NCBI GenBank assembly: GCA_020410785.1
Contig: CP084573.1
Coordinates: forward strand, 248,001-312,000
Source: Rickettsia endosymbiont of Culicoides impunctatus
GTDB taxonomy: Bacteria; Pseudomonadota; Alphaproteobacteria; Rickettsiales; Rickettsiaceae
Direction: 5' to 3'
DNA: 64,000 nucleotides
Shown: positions 54,089-63,578 of the stretch, piece by piece
How the letters are laid out: the number at the start of each line of letters is the position of its first letter
How positions within the stretch are numbered: the first letter of the stretch is position 1
The notes under the pieces: generated by a model
What the model was told of the DNA's origin: nothing
The model's input: the letters and a program-made list of their open reading frames with translations, nothing else
Databases searched by the model: none
Program-made: the position numbers and the translations under genes

Positions 54089-56857
54089 CTAATCTGGAGC
54101 TATAGGTAGCTCACCATATTTGCTTGCTAAGGCTTTTACTGCTTCATCTTTACTTAAGCCCCTACGTTTTGCCTCAAGTAAATATTTAAAATCAGCTGCT
54201 TCTGTTGAGTATAATCCTTGTGAATATGGATCTAACTCAAGTCGTCCAACAACTTTTAAGCCAGTAGATATAAGCAGCATCTCAGCATACTTACCTGGTA
54301 CCAAACTAATAGATTCAATCAAGGGCATAATATCCTTAAAGCTTTCTGAAGCACTCAATGAGCTTAGTCCTTTTTCATCTTGCTTTAATATGACCAACCA
54401 TGAACTATTTTCTAAAATGCTTTTACGCTCATCACTTTTTTGGAAATCACTAAAATTTTGCACGCAAATAACTAATGAACCTCCATATTTTCTGACCGTT
54501 CTACCAAAACTTTCTAAGAATTTGGCTGAGTAATCTAAAATCATCCAAGCTTCATCAACGATTAGTAAAAATTGTTTTGATCTATCACCGCATAAAAATT
54601 GCATTGTTACTTGCATCAGTACTACTTGTAATATTACACCAAGTAATACAGGATCATTTTTTACTTCCTCAAACTCAAAGATGGTTAGCATTTCTTTAAA
54701 TGAAGCAGTCTTGCCTTGCTTAAAGAATTTACCATGTACCCCTCTTTCAGTATAAGGGTATAGTGTTTCGGCAAGAGCCTTTGCTGCTCCTCCTTCTAGT
54801 TCTTCTAGTACTTTAGCAAGTTTGCTAATATCAAGCTCATTTCCATATTTTCCTATGCCTTCACTTATTGCTCGCTCAATGATAGCTTCCTTATGAGCAT
54901 CCTTGCTAATACCACACATAGCACTAATAATGCTCTTGGCATAAATGATACTGTCCTTAGTAACAAAATGATTTTCTATCTGTAATATTTCTATTTTTTG
55001 ATCTAAGGCTAAATCTTGATCATCATCTTGTGTTGTTTGCCATTGATCTTTGGCAATATTATGATTTTGCTCTTGAGATTGAGGTTTAGTACTAGCGGTT
55101 AGCATTTCAATTTGTTCTAAGGATAACCCAGTAACTGAGCCTATTTCTACCAGATGACAATTTCCTCCAATCATAGAGAGAGCTTTAGCATGTTTGTTGC
55201 CGCTACCTGCTATTTGAGCAAAAGGATTTAAAGAAATATTATTATGCTGATTGAATCTAATTGTTTCGCCACCAATTAACTCACAAATATTTTGATAACT
55301 ACCCCCTATATCTAAAATAAATACTGAAAGATTTTGTGCTAGCATTGAGGTAGCTAACTCCTGCAAAAATACTGACTTACCAGAACCAGATGGTGCCATA
55401 ACCGATACGTTGTAATTACCAGCATTGATTCGGACAAATGGATTCCAGTTAAATAGCTCTCCTCTACGTCCTAGTAATAGTACGCCACTTTGCATAACTC
55501 CCTTCCATTCTCCATGTATTGGTAGTTTAGCTATTACTTCCTTAGCTTGAGCAATTTTAACCAATTGGAAATGCTGCAAAAAATTCCAACTAGCCAGCTG
55601 CTGCATTGGTAATATGGATAACATTGCTGGTAATTGTAGGTTTTTGTTAATTTGTAATTGGAAGTCATTCGCATTGTATAGACTCGTTAAGCATTCTTGG
55701 GCTATTTCTATTTCCCTTTCAGGAGCAGTAATCATTATTTGCAGAGATTCTGTTAAAAATTGTTCCCCATTTTTAGCTTTAGCAATTATCTCCCGCCACT
55801 CTAGAGCTTCTTTTTTTAAATTACTATCATGTCTTGCATACCATTGCTCAGCAGCATGGATGCTTCTATGTCCTCTTGCTAGAATTTTTGAGCTTTGCGT
55901 TTTACTTACATTATTTGCCACTGTGTAGCTAATTATTAGCCTGGCTGGTAAGCCATAATCATTTGTTGAACCAAGTAAATTAATCATCTCAAGTAACGAC
56001 CACTGTTCTGGCAGTACAACTGGGTAAAAACATTTAGAAACTAATTTGTTAGTTGATAATTTGTTTATCTTTAATCCACTATCACTATAAATACCATCCA
56101 GATGAATTAAACAATCTTCCTGCACCATAGTTCTTGAAAGTGGTGTCAGTATTTGACTAGCTAACGGATTGATTGGATCATATTTACGAGTTAATCTGTC
56201 TTGCACTTGCATTTGAGCTATATCAGCTGCTACAAACATTAAATTTTCAGCATCACATATACGAGGAGATAGTTTTATTGATTGCAGCTTTTTCACTAAT
56301 TTGCTTTGAAAAGCTACTATTTCTTCAATAGGTTTTATACTATTACTATTGTCATTTTTTTTGCTAAAAGAAACATATATCCGGAAGTCTTTAGCCATCC
56401 TGCCATGTGGATTGGCAAAATCTTTGGCACATTTACTAACATATTCCTTACGAAATTCTGTTAATTGCTGTAACATCTGATTAGAATTACTTCTAGCATT
56501 ACTCCATAATTTTAGTTTTTGTTCTATGTTATGGCTGGCAATCAGTAAAAATTGTAAATAACAATTTGCTGGTAATTCATTGTTAAAAAATAGGCTTAAG
56601 TTTTTTTCTAAATTAACATCTGTTCCAACTATCGGAGCTATTTCTAACATGAACCCTATTACATTATTTTCATTAAAGAAAATATTGTATTTAGGGTCAA
56701 AATATCGGTAGCTTAAATATGGAGCTAAAGATTTTGCTCCTTTGGTATTATCATTGATGTGTTCTTGCATTAGCTTATTACTATCGTAATCTACTTCTGC
56801 AGGAACTGTAAGACCACAAATATTTCCTATATCTTGAAAAAAATTAACTATCTTCAT
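54089..56857 (-). CDS. traC: Type IV secretion ATPase TraC (F-type, VirB4-like)
   Basis: 922 residues, a usual length for F-like TraC with some extension. Walker A is VMAPSGSGKSVFLQEL (near residue 488), Walker B LLIVDEAWMILD (near 767). The motif FGRTVRKYGGSLVICVQNFS and the later LENSSWLVILKQDE are typical of VirB4/TraC. It powers pilus assembly at the inner membrane. Residues about 585-625 are a Gln/Asp-rich low-complexity insert (PQSQEQNHNIAKDQWQTTQD). The gene is intact and lies between traV and trbI, matching F order. Confidence 0.96.
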   Translation of the reverse strand: MKIVNFFQDIGNICGLTVPAEVDYDSNKLMQEHINDNTKGAKSLAPYLSYRYFDPKYNIFFNENNVIGFMLEIAPIVGTDVNLEKNLSLFFNNELPANCYLQFLLIASHNIEQKLKLWSNARSNSNQMLQQLTEFRKEYVSKCAKDFANPHGRMAKDFRIYVSFSKKNDNSNSIKPIEEIVAFQSKLVKKLQSIKLSPRICDAENLMFVAADIAQMQVQDRLTRKYDPINPLASQILTPLSRTMVQEDCLIHLDGIYSDSGLKINKLSTNKLVSKCFYPVVLPEQWSLLEMINLLGSTNDYGLPARLIISYTVANNVSKTQSSKILARGHRSIHAAEQWYARHDSNLKKEALEWREIIAKAKNGEQFLTESLQIMITAPEREIEIAQECLTSLYNANDFQLQINKNLQLPAMLSILPMQQLASWNFLQHFQLVKIAQAKEVIAKLPIHGEWKGVMQSGVLLLGRRGELFNWNPFVRINAGNYNVSVMAPSGSGKSVFLQELATSMLAQNLSVFILDIGGSYQNICELIGGETIRFNQHNNISLNPFAQIAGSGNKHAKALSMIGGNCHLVEIGSVTGLSLEQIEMLTASTKPQSQEQNHNIAKDQWQTTQDDDQDLALDQKIEILQIENHFVTKDSIIYAKSIISAMCGISKDAHKEAIIERAISEGIGKYGNELDISKLAKVLEELEGGAAKALAETLYPYTERGVHGKFFKQGKTASFKEMLTIFEFEEVKNDPVLLGVILQVVLMQVTMQFLCGDRSKQFLLIVDEAWMILDYSAKFLESFGRTVRKYGGSLVICVQNFSDFQKSDERKSILENSSWLVILKQDEKGLSSLSASESFKDIMPLIESISLVPGKYAEMLLISTGLKVVGRLELDPYSQGLYSTEAADFKYLLEAKRRGLSKDEAVKALASKYGELPIAPD

Positions 56858-56905
56858 ATAATTGTCTTTTTATCTTATCTATAATGTTTTATTTTTGACA
56901 TAGAG

Positions 56906-57280
56906 TTATTTGATATATAACAAATTGCCATTTTTAAGTATTCTCTGCTCGGTTTCTTGCTGTAACTTTATTTTGTGAACTTTATTAGGTTTAATATCAG
57001 GTTTCTCTGTAAGGCTTTTAACGTAGCAGTTCCTTCCTTTACATTTTGCCCTTTCCTTTAATTCAACTTCAGCAATTTCTCCATTATTGATCTTTTGATC
57101 AACTATGCTCAAAGGCAGACAATCCAAACCACTCGCATCTTTGCAAGTAAATGATGAACCATAAACACCACAGGCAGATAAACTAAATAACATGGTAACA
57201 AGTAGGATTTTTGAGTAAATTCGCTGTATTACTTTTCTTTCCATTGTTGCTCTTTCAGTGATTACTATTTTTTCTGTCAT
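56906..57280 (-). CDS. traV: Conjugation outer-membrane lipoprotein TraV
   Basis: 124 residues. A long N-terminus leads to a lipoprotein signal with lipobox LFSLSAC-GVYGSSFTC, after which FTCKDASGLDCLPLSIVDQK is the usual TraV Cys pattern. TraV anchors the TraK-TraB envelope channel in the outer membrane. The ATG at 57280 has a GGAG site 8 bases upstream, although an internal Met at residue 13 would give a more standard signal peptide. It lies between traB and traC, as in F. Confidence 0.9.
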   Translation of the reverse strand: MTEKIVITERATMERKVIQRIYSKILLVTMLFSLSACGVYGSSFTCKDASGLDCLPLSIVDQKINNGEIAEVELKERAKCKGRNCYVKSLTEKPDIKPNKVHKIKLQQETEQRILKNGNLLYIK

Positions 57281-58478
57281 TATTGTTCTCCTGTTATTAC
57301 TCTTCTTGGTATTTCTTGTTTGCTAAATTTCCTTGTCTCCTTTCTTGCTTAATTTTTTTATGGGTAGTTAATTCCCCAACAAAAAAGCCTTTGGTAAAGA
57401 TAACATCTACCTTTACTCCACCAGGTATAGTAAGAACAGGCGACATACTTTCTGCCATTCTTAAGTAATAATCAGCTACTTTCTCAGCAGCATTAGATGC
57501 ACCCGATAAAGCACCATTTGTTACTATATCCTTAAAACCTTTCTTTTGGGTGGCAACTGCTCCAAGGCTTGTTATAGCCATACTTTCCTGACCTTTGCTA
57601 CTTTGGCTAAGTCCGCTAATCACTCCACCGATCATAGCATTTTTTATATGTTTACTACTGGTGGATACTATTTTGCCCTTAATACCATTCATGCCATCTG
57701 ATCCATACACAAGACCTGCTATATTACTGGTGGTTATTAGTTCTGTAGTTGGGTCAATACAAACCATTTTCTCTAGGCGAATAGTTGCTCTTTCACTTGA
57801 TAGGTCACTATAGCTGCTTCCTAAAATGCGACAGGTAGTGATATCAAGATTAAAGTTCTTCGGTAAATTGCCTCTTGCCGTTAGTCTAATTACTACAGGA
57901 CTAGCATTTTCATCAGGAGTATTTAATGCGGTAGATACAGCAAGACCGCCTAATAAATAACCACTAACATAAGAAGTCTCTGGAATATAAATCTTGGCAT
58001 CTTTTGGTTTATCAAATTCTATTTGGCTGTTTAAGTCTACGGTACTAATATTTGCATCATTAGTTAAATCTTTGACATTTTGCTCTGCTTCTTGGTGAAT
58101 TTGCTGCATTCTTTTTAGCTCTTCTGTCGCACTTATTAGCTCACTTTTAGCAAAATTTAGCTGAACCTGCATTTTAGCTAGTTCCAATTTTATCTCTTCT
58201 TGTAGTTTTTGTTCTTTTTCGATAAAGTTTGTTTCTGCTCCTTGTAAACGTTCATCAAATTTACGTTTATTGTCATTTAGTAAATCCTCAAAGTGGTTAC
58301 GCCACATTTTCTCTGGGTCTAACGCTTCACTTGCCACCTCTACTTTTGGTTTAGGATTATCATTAATAATTGCTTTGTGCTTATTCTTTCCCTGCATTAT
58401 GCTGATTAGAACAAGTACAGCAATAATGCTACTGCCAAAAATCATTAATAATAAATTATACTGTTTGTATCTAGGTTG

Positions 58479-59347
58479 TGTTGACAAAATTTTATGTTAA
58501 GTTATCAGAGGAGAATAAAGAAGTTGCAATAGTAAGAAGAAATGGTAGTTTCTAGTTATCGAAACCAAGAAACTACCGATATGAAGTATTACATAGAAGA
58601 CCAAGCATGGGAAGCAATTTTATCATTTTTTAAGAAAAAAAAAGCTATACACAACAAGAATGAGGAAAAAATAAGACAGTTTATTGAAGCAATATGGTTT
58701 ATTGCTAGAACAGGTTGTCAATGGCGTCTTCTGCCTGATTATTATGGTTGTTGGTACAGTGTTTATCGCAGATTTAAGAGATGGGTTGACAAAGGTATAT
58801 GGGAAGCTTTAATGGATCATGTTAAAGTAGATGTAGATATGGAATCAATGATGATTGATGCAACTATTGTAAGAGCACATGCTTGCTCATCTGGATATAT
58901 TAAAGGTAATCAAGAGGAAGCAGCTTTAGGTAGAAGCAAAGGTGGTTTTAGTACTAAAATTCATGCCCTCGTTGATGCATTGGGTAACCCACTGAAGTTT
59001 ATACTAACTGCTGGGCAAAGAAATGATATCACTCAGGCTGAAAATCTTACTAAAGATGTTCAGAATACGACGGTGATAGGCGATAAAGGATATGATAGTA
59101 GTGCGTTTGTAGAAAGCTTAGAAAATAAGGGGTGTGAGGTTGTTATACCACCAAAATCTAATCGTAAAGTACAACGTGAATATGATAAACATATTTATAA
59201 AGAACGCCATTTAATTGAATGTTTCTTTGGTAAAATCAAATATTTTAGGCGTATATTTTCTAGGTTTGATAAAGCCCCAACCACCTTTTTAGCCTTTCTA
59301 AATTTTGTTGGAGCTTTAATATGGTTACGTTAAAAATTTTGTCAACA
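58479..59347 (+). mobile_element. IS5-family insertion sequence
   Basis: 869 bp with inverted repeats, tgttgacaaaattttatgtt at 58479 and the complement of taaaaattttgtcaaca ending at 59347. It carries one intact transposase and interrupts traB near codon 50, in opposite orientation to the tra genes. Confidence 0.88.
58581..59333 (+). CDS. IS5-family transposase
   Basis: About 250 residues from the ATG at 58581 (MKYYIEDQAWEAILSFF, the usual family start); an earlier ATG at 58542 would add 13 residues. The DDE residues are seen as MMIDATIVRAHACSSG, TVIGDKGYDSSAFVESLENK and YKERHLIECFFGKIKYFRRI. The internal block ALGRSKGGFSTKIHALVDAL is typical of the IS427-like group. The frame is intact, so it may be active. 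Confidence 0.93.
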   Translation: MKYYIEDQAWEAILSFFKKKKAIHNKNEEKIRQFIEAIWFIARTGCQWRLLPDYYGCWYSVYRRFKRWVDKGIWEALMDHVKVDVDMESMMIDATIVRAHACSSGYIKGNQEEAALGRSKGGFSTKIHALVDALGNPLKFILTAGQRNDITQAENLTKDVQNTTVIGDKGYDSSAFVESLENKGCEVVIPPKSNRKVQREYDKHIYKERHLIECFFGKIKYFRRIFSRFDKAPTTFLAFLNFVGALIWLR

Positions 59348-59492
59348 GAACCTAATAGCCTGATTAGGAGTAATTTCTTCTTTCCCGTCTAATAGCTCTT
59401 CACTTGAAGTTTTAAGCTGCTTGCCTTCTGGTAGTTTGTTATTTCTTGTTAGAAATGGTATTTTTTCTTTAAGTTTAGCAAATATGGTCATA

Positions 59493-60230
59493 TCAATCAT
59501 CGTCTTGCTCCTTTGCTACTACCCAGACAAATCCTTTAGTTTTAGGAGAAAGTATGGTGTTTTCAATAGTGGTAGCTAAACAAAAATCAAATAGATTATT
59601 AAAGTATGCTTCTTTAAGATGAATTAGTTTCTTAGAGTTTTTGTTAGTGACGTTTAGCCTTGCTCCAATAAGTTTACCAAAACGATAAATCCTATCTTGC
59701 TCTACGGATAGCCCGATATTTTGTAAACGGTTAATTTTTCTCTTTACTCTAATTACGTAATATTTATCTTCTTTATCCAAAACCATACTCCTTATCATCC
59801 TTGCAATTTCTTGTTCTTGGGATTGTACTAACCATTTATTGTCAAGAGATGAGGAAAAGATGTTAGATGACTTATTATAAAAATTATCCATGGAAATTTT
59901 GATAATTTGCCCCTCTATATCTTCTACCTTAAGTATTAAATCAGCAACGTTCCCAGAAGAATTAACTAAGGCTAGTTCAAAAATTTCAGGAGCTAGAACT
60001 TTTGGTAACAAAAAAATATTTTGTGCTTTATCATCAGCTATGATCTTATATTTACTTTCATCACCAATAATTTGTGCTATAGCTATTTTTCCAAATTCTA
60101 TTCTATTAACATTACTTGCACTTATTTTAGCCTTGATTTTTCTTCCTGGTATATATTCAAATTCCTGTGCTGCAAGTACTCCGCTACTCGTTAATATCAT
60201 GGCAATCATTAGTGTTATTTTGGTCATCAT
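59493..60230 (-). CDS. traK: Conjugation periplasmic protein TraK
   Basis: 245 residues. A signal peptide (ITLMIAMILTSSGVLAAQEF) is followed by ASNVNRIEFGKIAIAQIIGD, the typical N-terminal beta block of TraK (VirB9-like secretin-like protein), and by QNIFLLPKVLAPEIFELALV. It forms the outer part of the channel with TraV and TraB. The stop at 59493 overlaps the traB start (59500), showing coupling in the unbroken operon. The ATG at 60230 follows traE by 24 bp. Confidence 0.92.
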   Translation of the reverse strand: MMTKITLMIAMILTSSGVLAAQEFEYIPGRKIKAKISASNVNRIEFGKIAIAQIIGDESKYKIIADDKAQNIFLLPKVLAPEIFELALVNSSGNVADLILKVEDIEGQIIKISMDNFYNKSSNIFSSSLDNKWLVQSQEQEIARMIRSMVLDKEDKYYVIRVKRKINRLQNIGLSVEQDRIYRFGKLIGARLNVTNKNSKKLIHLKEAYFNNLFDFCLATTIENTILSPKTKGFVWVVAKEQDDD

Positions 60231-60254
60231 GTTATTCTCTAGTTTTCTGGTCCT

Positions 60255-60866
60255 TTATTTTTTCTCTTTATCATTTTCTCTGCTGTGCCGCACTATCTCT
60301 GCTTCTTGATTTTCATTGATTCTTACAAATTCTTTGAGTCTAAGCTGCCCACCTAGCCACTCATAAGATAATTGATAAGAAGTAGGGCTGACCTCAAAAC
60401 CTTTATCGCCAAATCTTGAGGTTAGCATGCCGGCTGCTATTACTTGCAAATTCTTACTATCAACTTCTAAATTCTTGATGGAAAAGTATGTTGATAAGGC
60501 AAATTTTTTGTATGTTTCTTTGCTATCGGCAAAATAGTCTTGGATATTTTTCATATAAGTAGGATCACTTTGTGAAATATATTTAAATATGATAGCTGCT
60601 TTGTAATCTATTATTTCTGAATTTAAATCAAGGAGCAGTGGTAGGTACATTAGGCTTGTTTCTTCCAGATATCCTTTGGAAACTCCATTATTACTAGTCC
60701 ATATTTCTTGACTAAGACTTGGTACCAAAATTACTTTTTCATTGCTCGTCAATAATTTAACTGATAACCCTAAGCAACTAACGCAAAGTAGCGTCGTTAA
60801 TATTAAAAACAAATTCCGCTGTCTTGCTACTTGTTGGATGTTACCTATAGCTATTATCTTTTCCAT
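60255..60866 (-). CDS. traE: Conjugation pilus assembly protein TraE
   Basis: 203 residues. One membrane helix (about 17-38, FLILTTLLCVSCLGLSVKLL), then EKVILVPSLSQEIWTSNNGV and VSKGYLEETSLMYLPLLLDL, the usual TraE/VirB5-8-like block, and MLTSRFGDKGFEVSPTSYQL near the end. TraE is an inner-membrane pilus assembly protein. It lies between traL and traK as in F. Intact; start by position after traL. Confidence 0.92.
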   Translation of the reverse strand: MEKIIAIGNIQQVARQRNLFLILTTLLCVSCLGLSVKLLTSNEKVILVPSLSQEIWTSNNGVSKGYLEETSLMYLPLLLDLNSEIIDYKAAIIFKYISQSDPTYMKNIQDYFADSKETYKKFALSTYFSIKNLEVDSKNLQVIAAGMLTSRFGDKGFEVSPTSYQLSYEWLGGQLRLKEFVRINENQEAEIVRHSRENDKEKK

Positions 60867-60916
60867 TCTTTAATCCCTAGTTATTCATGTCTATTTACAT
60901 TTAATATTTAGTATTA

Positions 60917-61201
60917 CTACATAAACAGCCTTATGTGAGACTCTGGTAAATTGGCTGATATAACCAGTCTACCAAATGGCAGATGCCAATAGAGCCAACG
61001 CTGGATTATACCAATCCACCATTTATCCATAAACCAACCACCTATCGCAAAACCAATGCTACTCGCCAAAAAAGACCATAACACCCCTTTAAAACATAAA
61101 ATGATTAACCCAAAGCTAATACCCCCTACTATTGACCCAATAGATATGTTCCAAAATCTCACCGGTTTGTTTAAGCAATTATTAAAACGTACTCTTTCCA
61201 T
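60917..61201 (-). CDS. traL: Conjugation pilus assembly protein TraL
   Basis: 94 residues, similar to F TraL (91). RVRFNNCLNKPVRFWNISIG is followed by two membrane helices (about 20-62) and by the conserved WMDKWWIGIIQRWLYWHLP. TraL is a small inner-membrane protein at the base of the pilus machinery. It follows traA by 60 bp. Intact. Confidence 0.92.
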   Translation of the reverse strand: MERVRFNNCLNKPVRFWNISIGSIVGGISFGLIILCFKGVLWSFLASSIGFAIGGWFMDKWWIGIIQRWLYWHLPFGRLVISANLPESHIRLFM

Positions 61202-61260
61202 AATTGAATCTCGTAAGTAAAAAAGTTAAAAATCAAATATTATGACAATTTATCCTTGAT

Positions 61261-61623
61261 TTAAGCTATAGCAGCCAGTATACCCATACAAATAACACTA
61301 CTACCGACAAAAACTGTGCCACCACGAACTACTCGAATGCGACCATCACCTTCAGATAGAATAGTTGTAAAAATACCACCAAGCCCAGCTCCATAAACCC
61401 AGTAATCCGTTGCAAATTTTACCAGTGGTTCGATGACACCTTTGCCAAATCTACCTAAATCTACCGCTAAACTTTCAGAGGCAATAGTGCTAAGTAAAAT
61501 GATAATTATTCCATAGCTGAAATATGAGAGAGTATCGCCCCAGTTATTATCTAGGCAATGCTGATCTTTTTGTTTGCTAGTTATTTTGTTAGTTGTGTTT
61601 GGTATTTTCTTCGAATCCACCAT
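61261..61623 (-). CDS. traA: Conjugative pilin TraA-like
   Basis: 120 residues, as for F propilin (121). A first hydrophobic segment (YGIIIILLSTIASESLA) looks like a signal region with cleavage after the A-V, then VDLGRFGKGVIEPLVKFATD, a second helix region with Gly-rich VYGAGLGGIFTTIL, a short basic loop (EGDGRIRVVRGG), and a last hydrophobic helix. That two-helix plan with a basic loop is that of F pilin. It is first in the tra operon, directly before traL. The start has a GAGG site. Pilin sequences vary, so the call rests on position and layout. Confidence 0.8.
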   Translation of the reverse strand: MVDSKKIPNTTNKITSKQKDQHCLDNNWGDTLSYFSYGIIIILLSTIASESLAVDLGRFGKGVIEPLVKFATDYWVYGAGLGGIFTTILSEGDGRIRVVRGGTVFVGSSVICMGILAAIA

Positions 61624-62165
61624 AATATTCCTCTTTTGTTAATTATTTGCTATTGCCTTTTCTTACTACTTTCTCCGTTGTAGCGACATAACTAAGCTTA
61701 AGATGATAAATTATGTTATTTTATTGAAAATAAATAGGGGGCATTATCACCCATTGTTTTTAAGGCAAAAAGTTTTAAAGTAAGTAGTTGTAGGAGATTA
61801 TGGGGTTTTTGTAAGAGACGTAAGTTTTATAAGGAATATTTTAGCTTATTTGTTGAGACAAATTATAATATTTAATTTAACTGTTCTGTTTGCATGTTTC
61901 AGCGGTTATTTTTTTGCTGTCTCTTGTTTGCAGCTTCTTTGTTTTCTTTAGAAAAACATTTGATTTTACTTGCTAATTCGCTGTACTCCTCTTCAGATGT
62001 GGGATATGTGTGGTGTTGATAGCACTTAACATATTTAGGTTTGTTGTTAAGTAGTAAGTGCCATCTAGTTAACAAGTACAGAGGTTAGAATAAAACGCAA
62101 ATTTTACCAATCTAACCTCTAGTACCACATTTTTTTTGTAACCAAAAAAACGGTAGGAAAATCAT
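61624..62165. other. Divergent intergenic region between traA and the cargo genes
   Basis: 542 bp between the leftward tra operon and rightward cargo genes, so it should hold promoters for both. A leader hairpin lies at 62081-62119. No gene is convincing here. Confidence 0.45.
62081..62119 (+). promoter_or_regulatory. Leader hairpin upstream of the first cargo gene
   Basis: gaggttaga and tctaacctc are perfect complements, 21 bases apart, 46 bp before the ATG at 62166. A related hairpin stands before the LRR gene (62588-62629), with similar loop and downstream sequence. It may be a regulatory leader or a short repeat. Confidence 0.55.
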
Positions 62166-62411
62166 ATGACTAATAACGATCAAAATCAACAACAAGTTAA
62201 GGAAATTATTAATCTGCATGAGCTTCAACCAGAATTGATTGAAGCAAGGCTAACATTAACAAAGGTCTTAAAAACACTTTGTTCTAATGATGAGCTAATG
62301 CAAAAAGTATACGATTATTCAGAGGATAGTGCTACAATCATTATATGGTATTTACAACAAGTCATAAAGTATTTAGATGCCATCATTGCTAATAATAAAA
62401 GTGATACTTGA
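62166..62411 (+). CDS. Small cargo protein of unknown function
   Basis: 81 residues, mostly helical and acidic, with no signal peptide. MTNNDQNQQQVKEIINLHEL resembles the start of the LRR protein at 62668 (MTTNVKNQQKNN), and both genes have matching leader hairpins. The centre LTKVLKTLCSNDELMQKVYD is not recognised. It begins behind a gguagg-like GGTAGG site. Location beside the tra operon and LRR gene suggests RAGE cargo, maybe a secreted protein; no evidence for function. Confidence 0.65.
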   Translation: MTNNDQNQQQVKEIINLHELQPELIEARLTLTKVLKTLCSNDELMQKVYDYSEDSATIIIWYLQQVIKYLDAIIANNKSDT

Positions 62412-62667
62412 TGCTTTATTAGCTAAATTAGATGTTTATTTAATAATAATTTTAGCCACTGTCTCTAGTTCAACACTGCTATAATAAATTTTACAAAAAA
62501 ATCACTATATAGTGAAAAACCTCTGTACTTCTGGGGTTAATGAAGATATCTGTGAAGATGACACTACGTGGTGTGGTGTCAAGCACCGAGGTTAGAAGAA
62601 ACAATCGCAAAATTTTTAAATCTAACCTCAGTGTCCATTTTCTATAACAAAAATAGGGGTTAATTTT
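62412..62667. other. Leader region of the LRR gene
   Basis: 256 bp without a gene. It holds the second leader hairpin and, at about 62566-62587, a gtggtgtggtgtcaagcacc stretch of unknown meaning. Confidence 0.4.
62588..62629 (+). promoter_or_regulatory. Leader hairpin upstream of the LRR gene
   Basis: gaggttaga and tctaacctc perfect arms, 24 bases apart, 38 bp before the ATG at 62668. The arms are the same as in the hairpin at 62081 and the loop is similar (acgcaaatttt / tcgcaaaattttt). Confidence 0.55.
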
Positions 62668-63480
62668 ATGACTACCAATGTTAAAAATCAACAAAAAAAT
62701 AATTCAACAAATGAAGAAATAAATAATATCACTAATATTGCTGGACAAATACTTAGAAATGTTTTGCAGAGCAATAACATAACCCACATAGACCTTAGCG
62801 AAGAGCATATAGGTTTAGAAGGAATTGAGATACTTAGCAAGGCTTTGGAACATAATGAACTTATAACCACAATAAATCTTTGCGACAACGATATTGGTTT
62901 TGAGGAACTAAGTCTCCTTATCAAAATGTTAGAGACTAATCATAGTTTGATTAATATAGATATTGGGTATAACAACATTGGTATTCAGGGGCTAATCATA
63001 CTAGCGGAATTTCTAGAAAATAATGAAACTATAAAGCAAATAAATCTTAATCACAATAATATTGGTGATCAGGGAGCAGATATATTAGCAGAACTTCTAA
63101 CAAAAAATAAAATTATAAAGCAAGTGAATCTCTGTGACAATAATATTAGTGATCAAGGAGCAATCATACTAGCAGAGTTTCTAAAAAATAATAGCACTCT
63201 AAAGCAAATGGATATCAATATTAATAATATTGGTGACGTTGGGCTTGTCCAGATTGTTAAAGCTTTGGAAACTAATAGAACCATCAGCCAAATAGATATT
63301 AGCTATAATTACATTACTGACAATGGGGCAATAGAACTGGTGAAAATTCTGGAGTCTAATAAAATTAGAAGCAAAATAATAATAGATTTCTCAGATTTTG
63401 AAAATAAAAATACTAGTTATGAAGTAGAAGAGTTGTTAACTCAGGTTTTAGAGAACCATAACAAAAAACTAATGGTATAA
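62668..63480 (+). CDS. Leucine-rich repeat protein (ribonuclease-inhibitor type), possible effector
   Basis: 270 residues. After a polar N-terminus (1-25), about seven repeats of 28 residues follow, of the RI type (L-x-x-N-x-T-I-x-x-I-N-L-x-x-N-x-I-G-D-Q-G-A-x-x-L-A-E-x-L), for instance INLNHNNIGDQGADILAELL and VNLCDNNISDQGAIILAEFL. No signal peptide or membrane segment. RI-type LRRs bind proteins and resemble those in eukaryotic NLR proteins; in Rickettsiales such proteins are often encoded on RAGEs and suspected of being type IV effectors. It sits beside a SpoT-type gene, another usual RAGE cargo. Effector role is inference. Confidence 0.85.
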   Translation: MTTNVKNQQKNNSTNEEINNITNIAGQILRNVLQSNNITHIDLSEEHIGLEGIEILSKALEHNELITTINLCDNDIGFEELSLLIKMLETNHSLINIDIGYNNIGIQGLIILAEFLENNETIKQINLNHNNIGDQGADILAELLTKNKIIKQVNLCDNNISDQGAIILAEFLKNNSTLKQMDININNIGDVGLVQIVKALETNRTISQIDISYNYITDNGAIELVKILESNKIRSKIIIDFSDFENKNTSYEVEELLTQVLENHNKKLMV

Positions 63481-63578
63481 TTTTTAAAAATATTCACCTT
63501 TTAAAATAGTAAATGCTTGAAAGTAGCAGAATTTTAGTTTAATCTAACTTATGATTAAACTAATGTGTTAGGTGTTTA

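Larger units (their letters stand above)
57297..59500 (-). pseudogene. traB: Conjugation channel protein TraB, split by IS5
   Basis: The main part, 57297-58478, encodes a TraB/VirB10-like protein: a membrane helix (LLLMIFGSSIIAVLVLISIM), a coiled-coil region (about 70-145), and the periplasmic domain with AKIYIPETSYVSGYLLGGLA, LDITTCRILGSSYSDLSSER and VYGSDGMNGIKGKIVS. The N-terminal 50 codons, from the ATG at 59500 (MIDMTIFAKLKEKIPFLTRN, ending PNQAIR near 59350), lie beyond the IS5. TraB links inner and outer membrane in the channel. The downstream part could be translated from a TTG at 58487 that lies inside the IS end, keeping the membrane helix, so partial function is possible. Confidence 0.85.
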
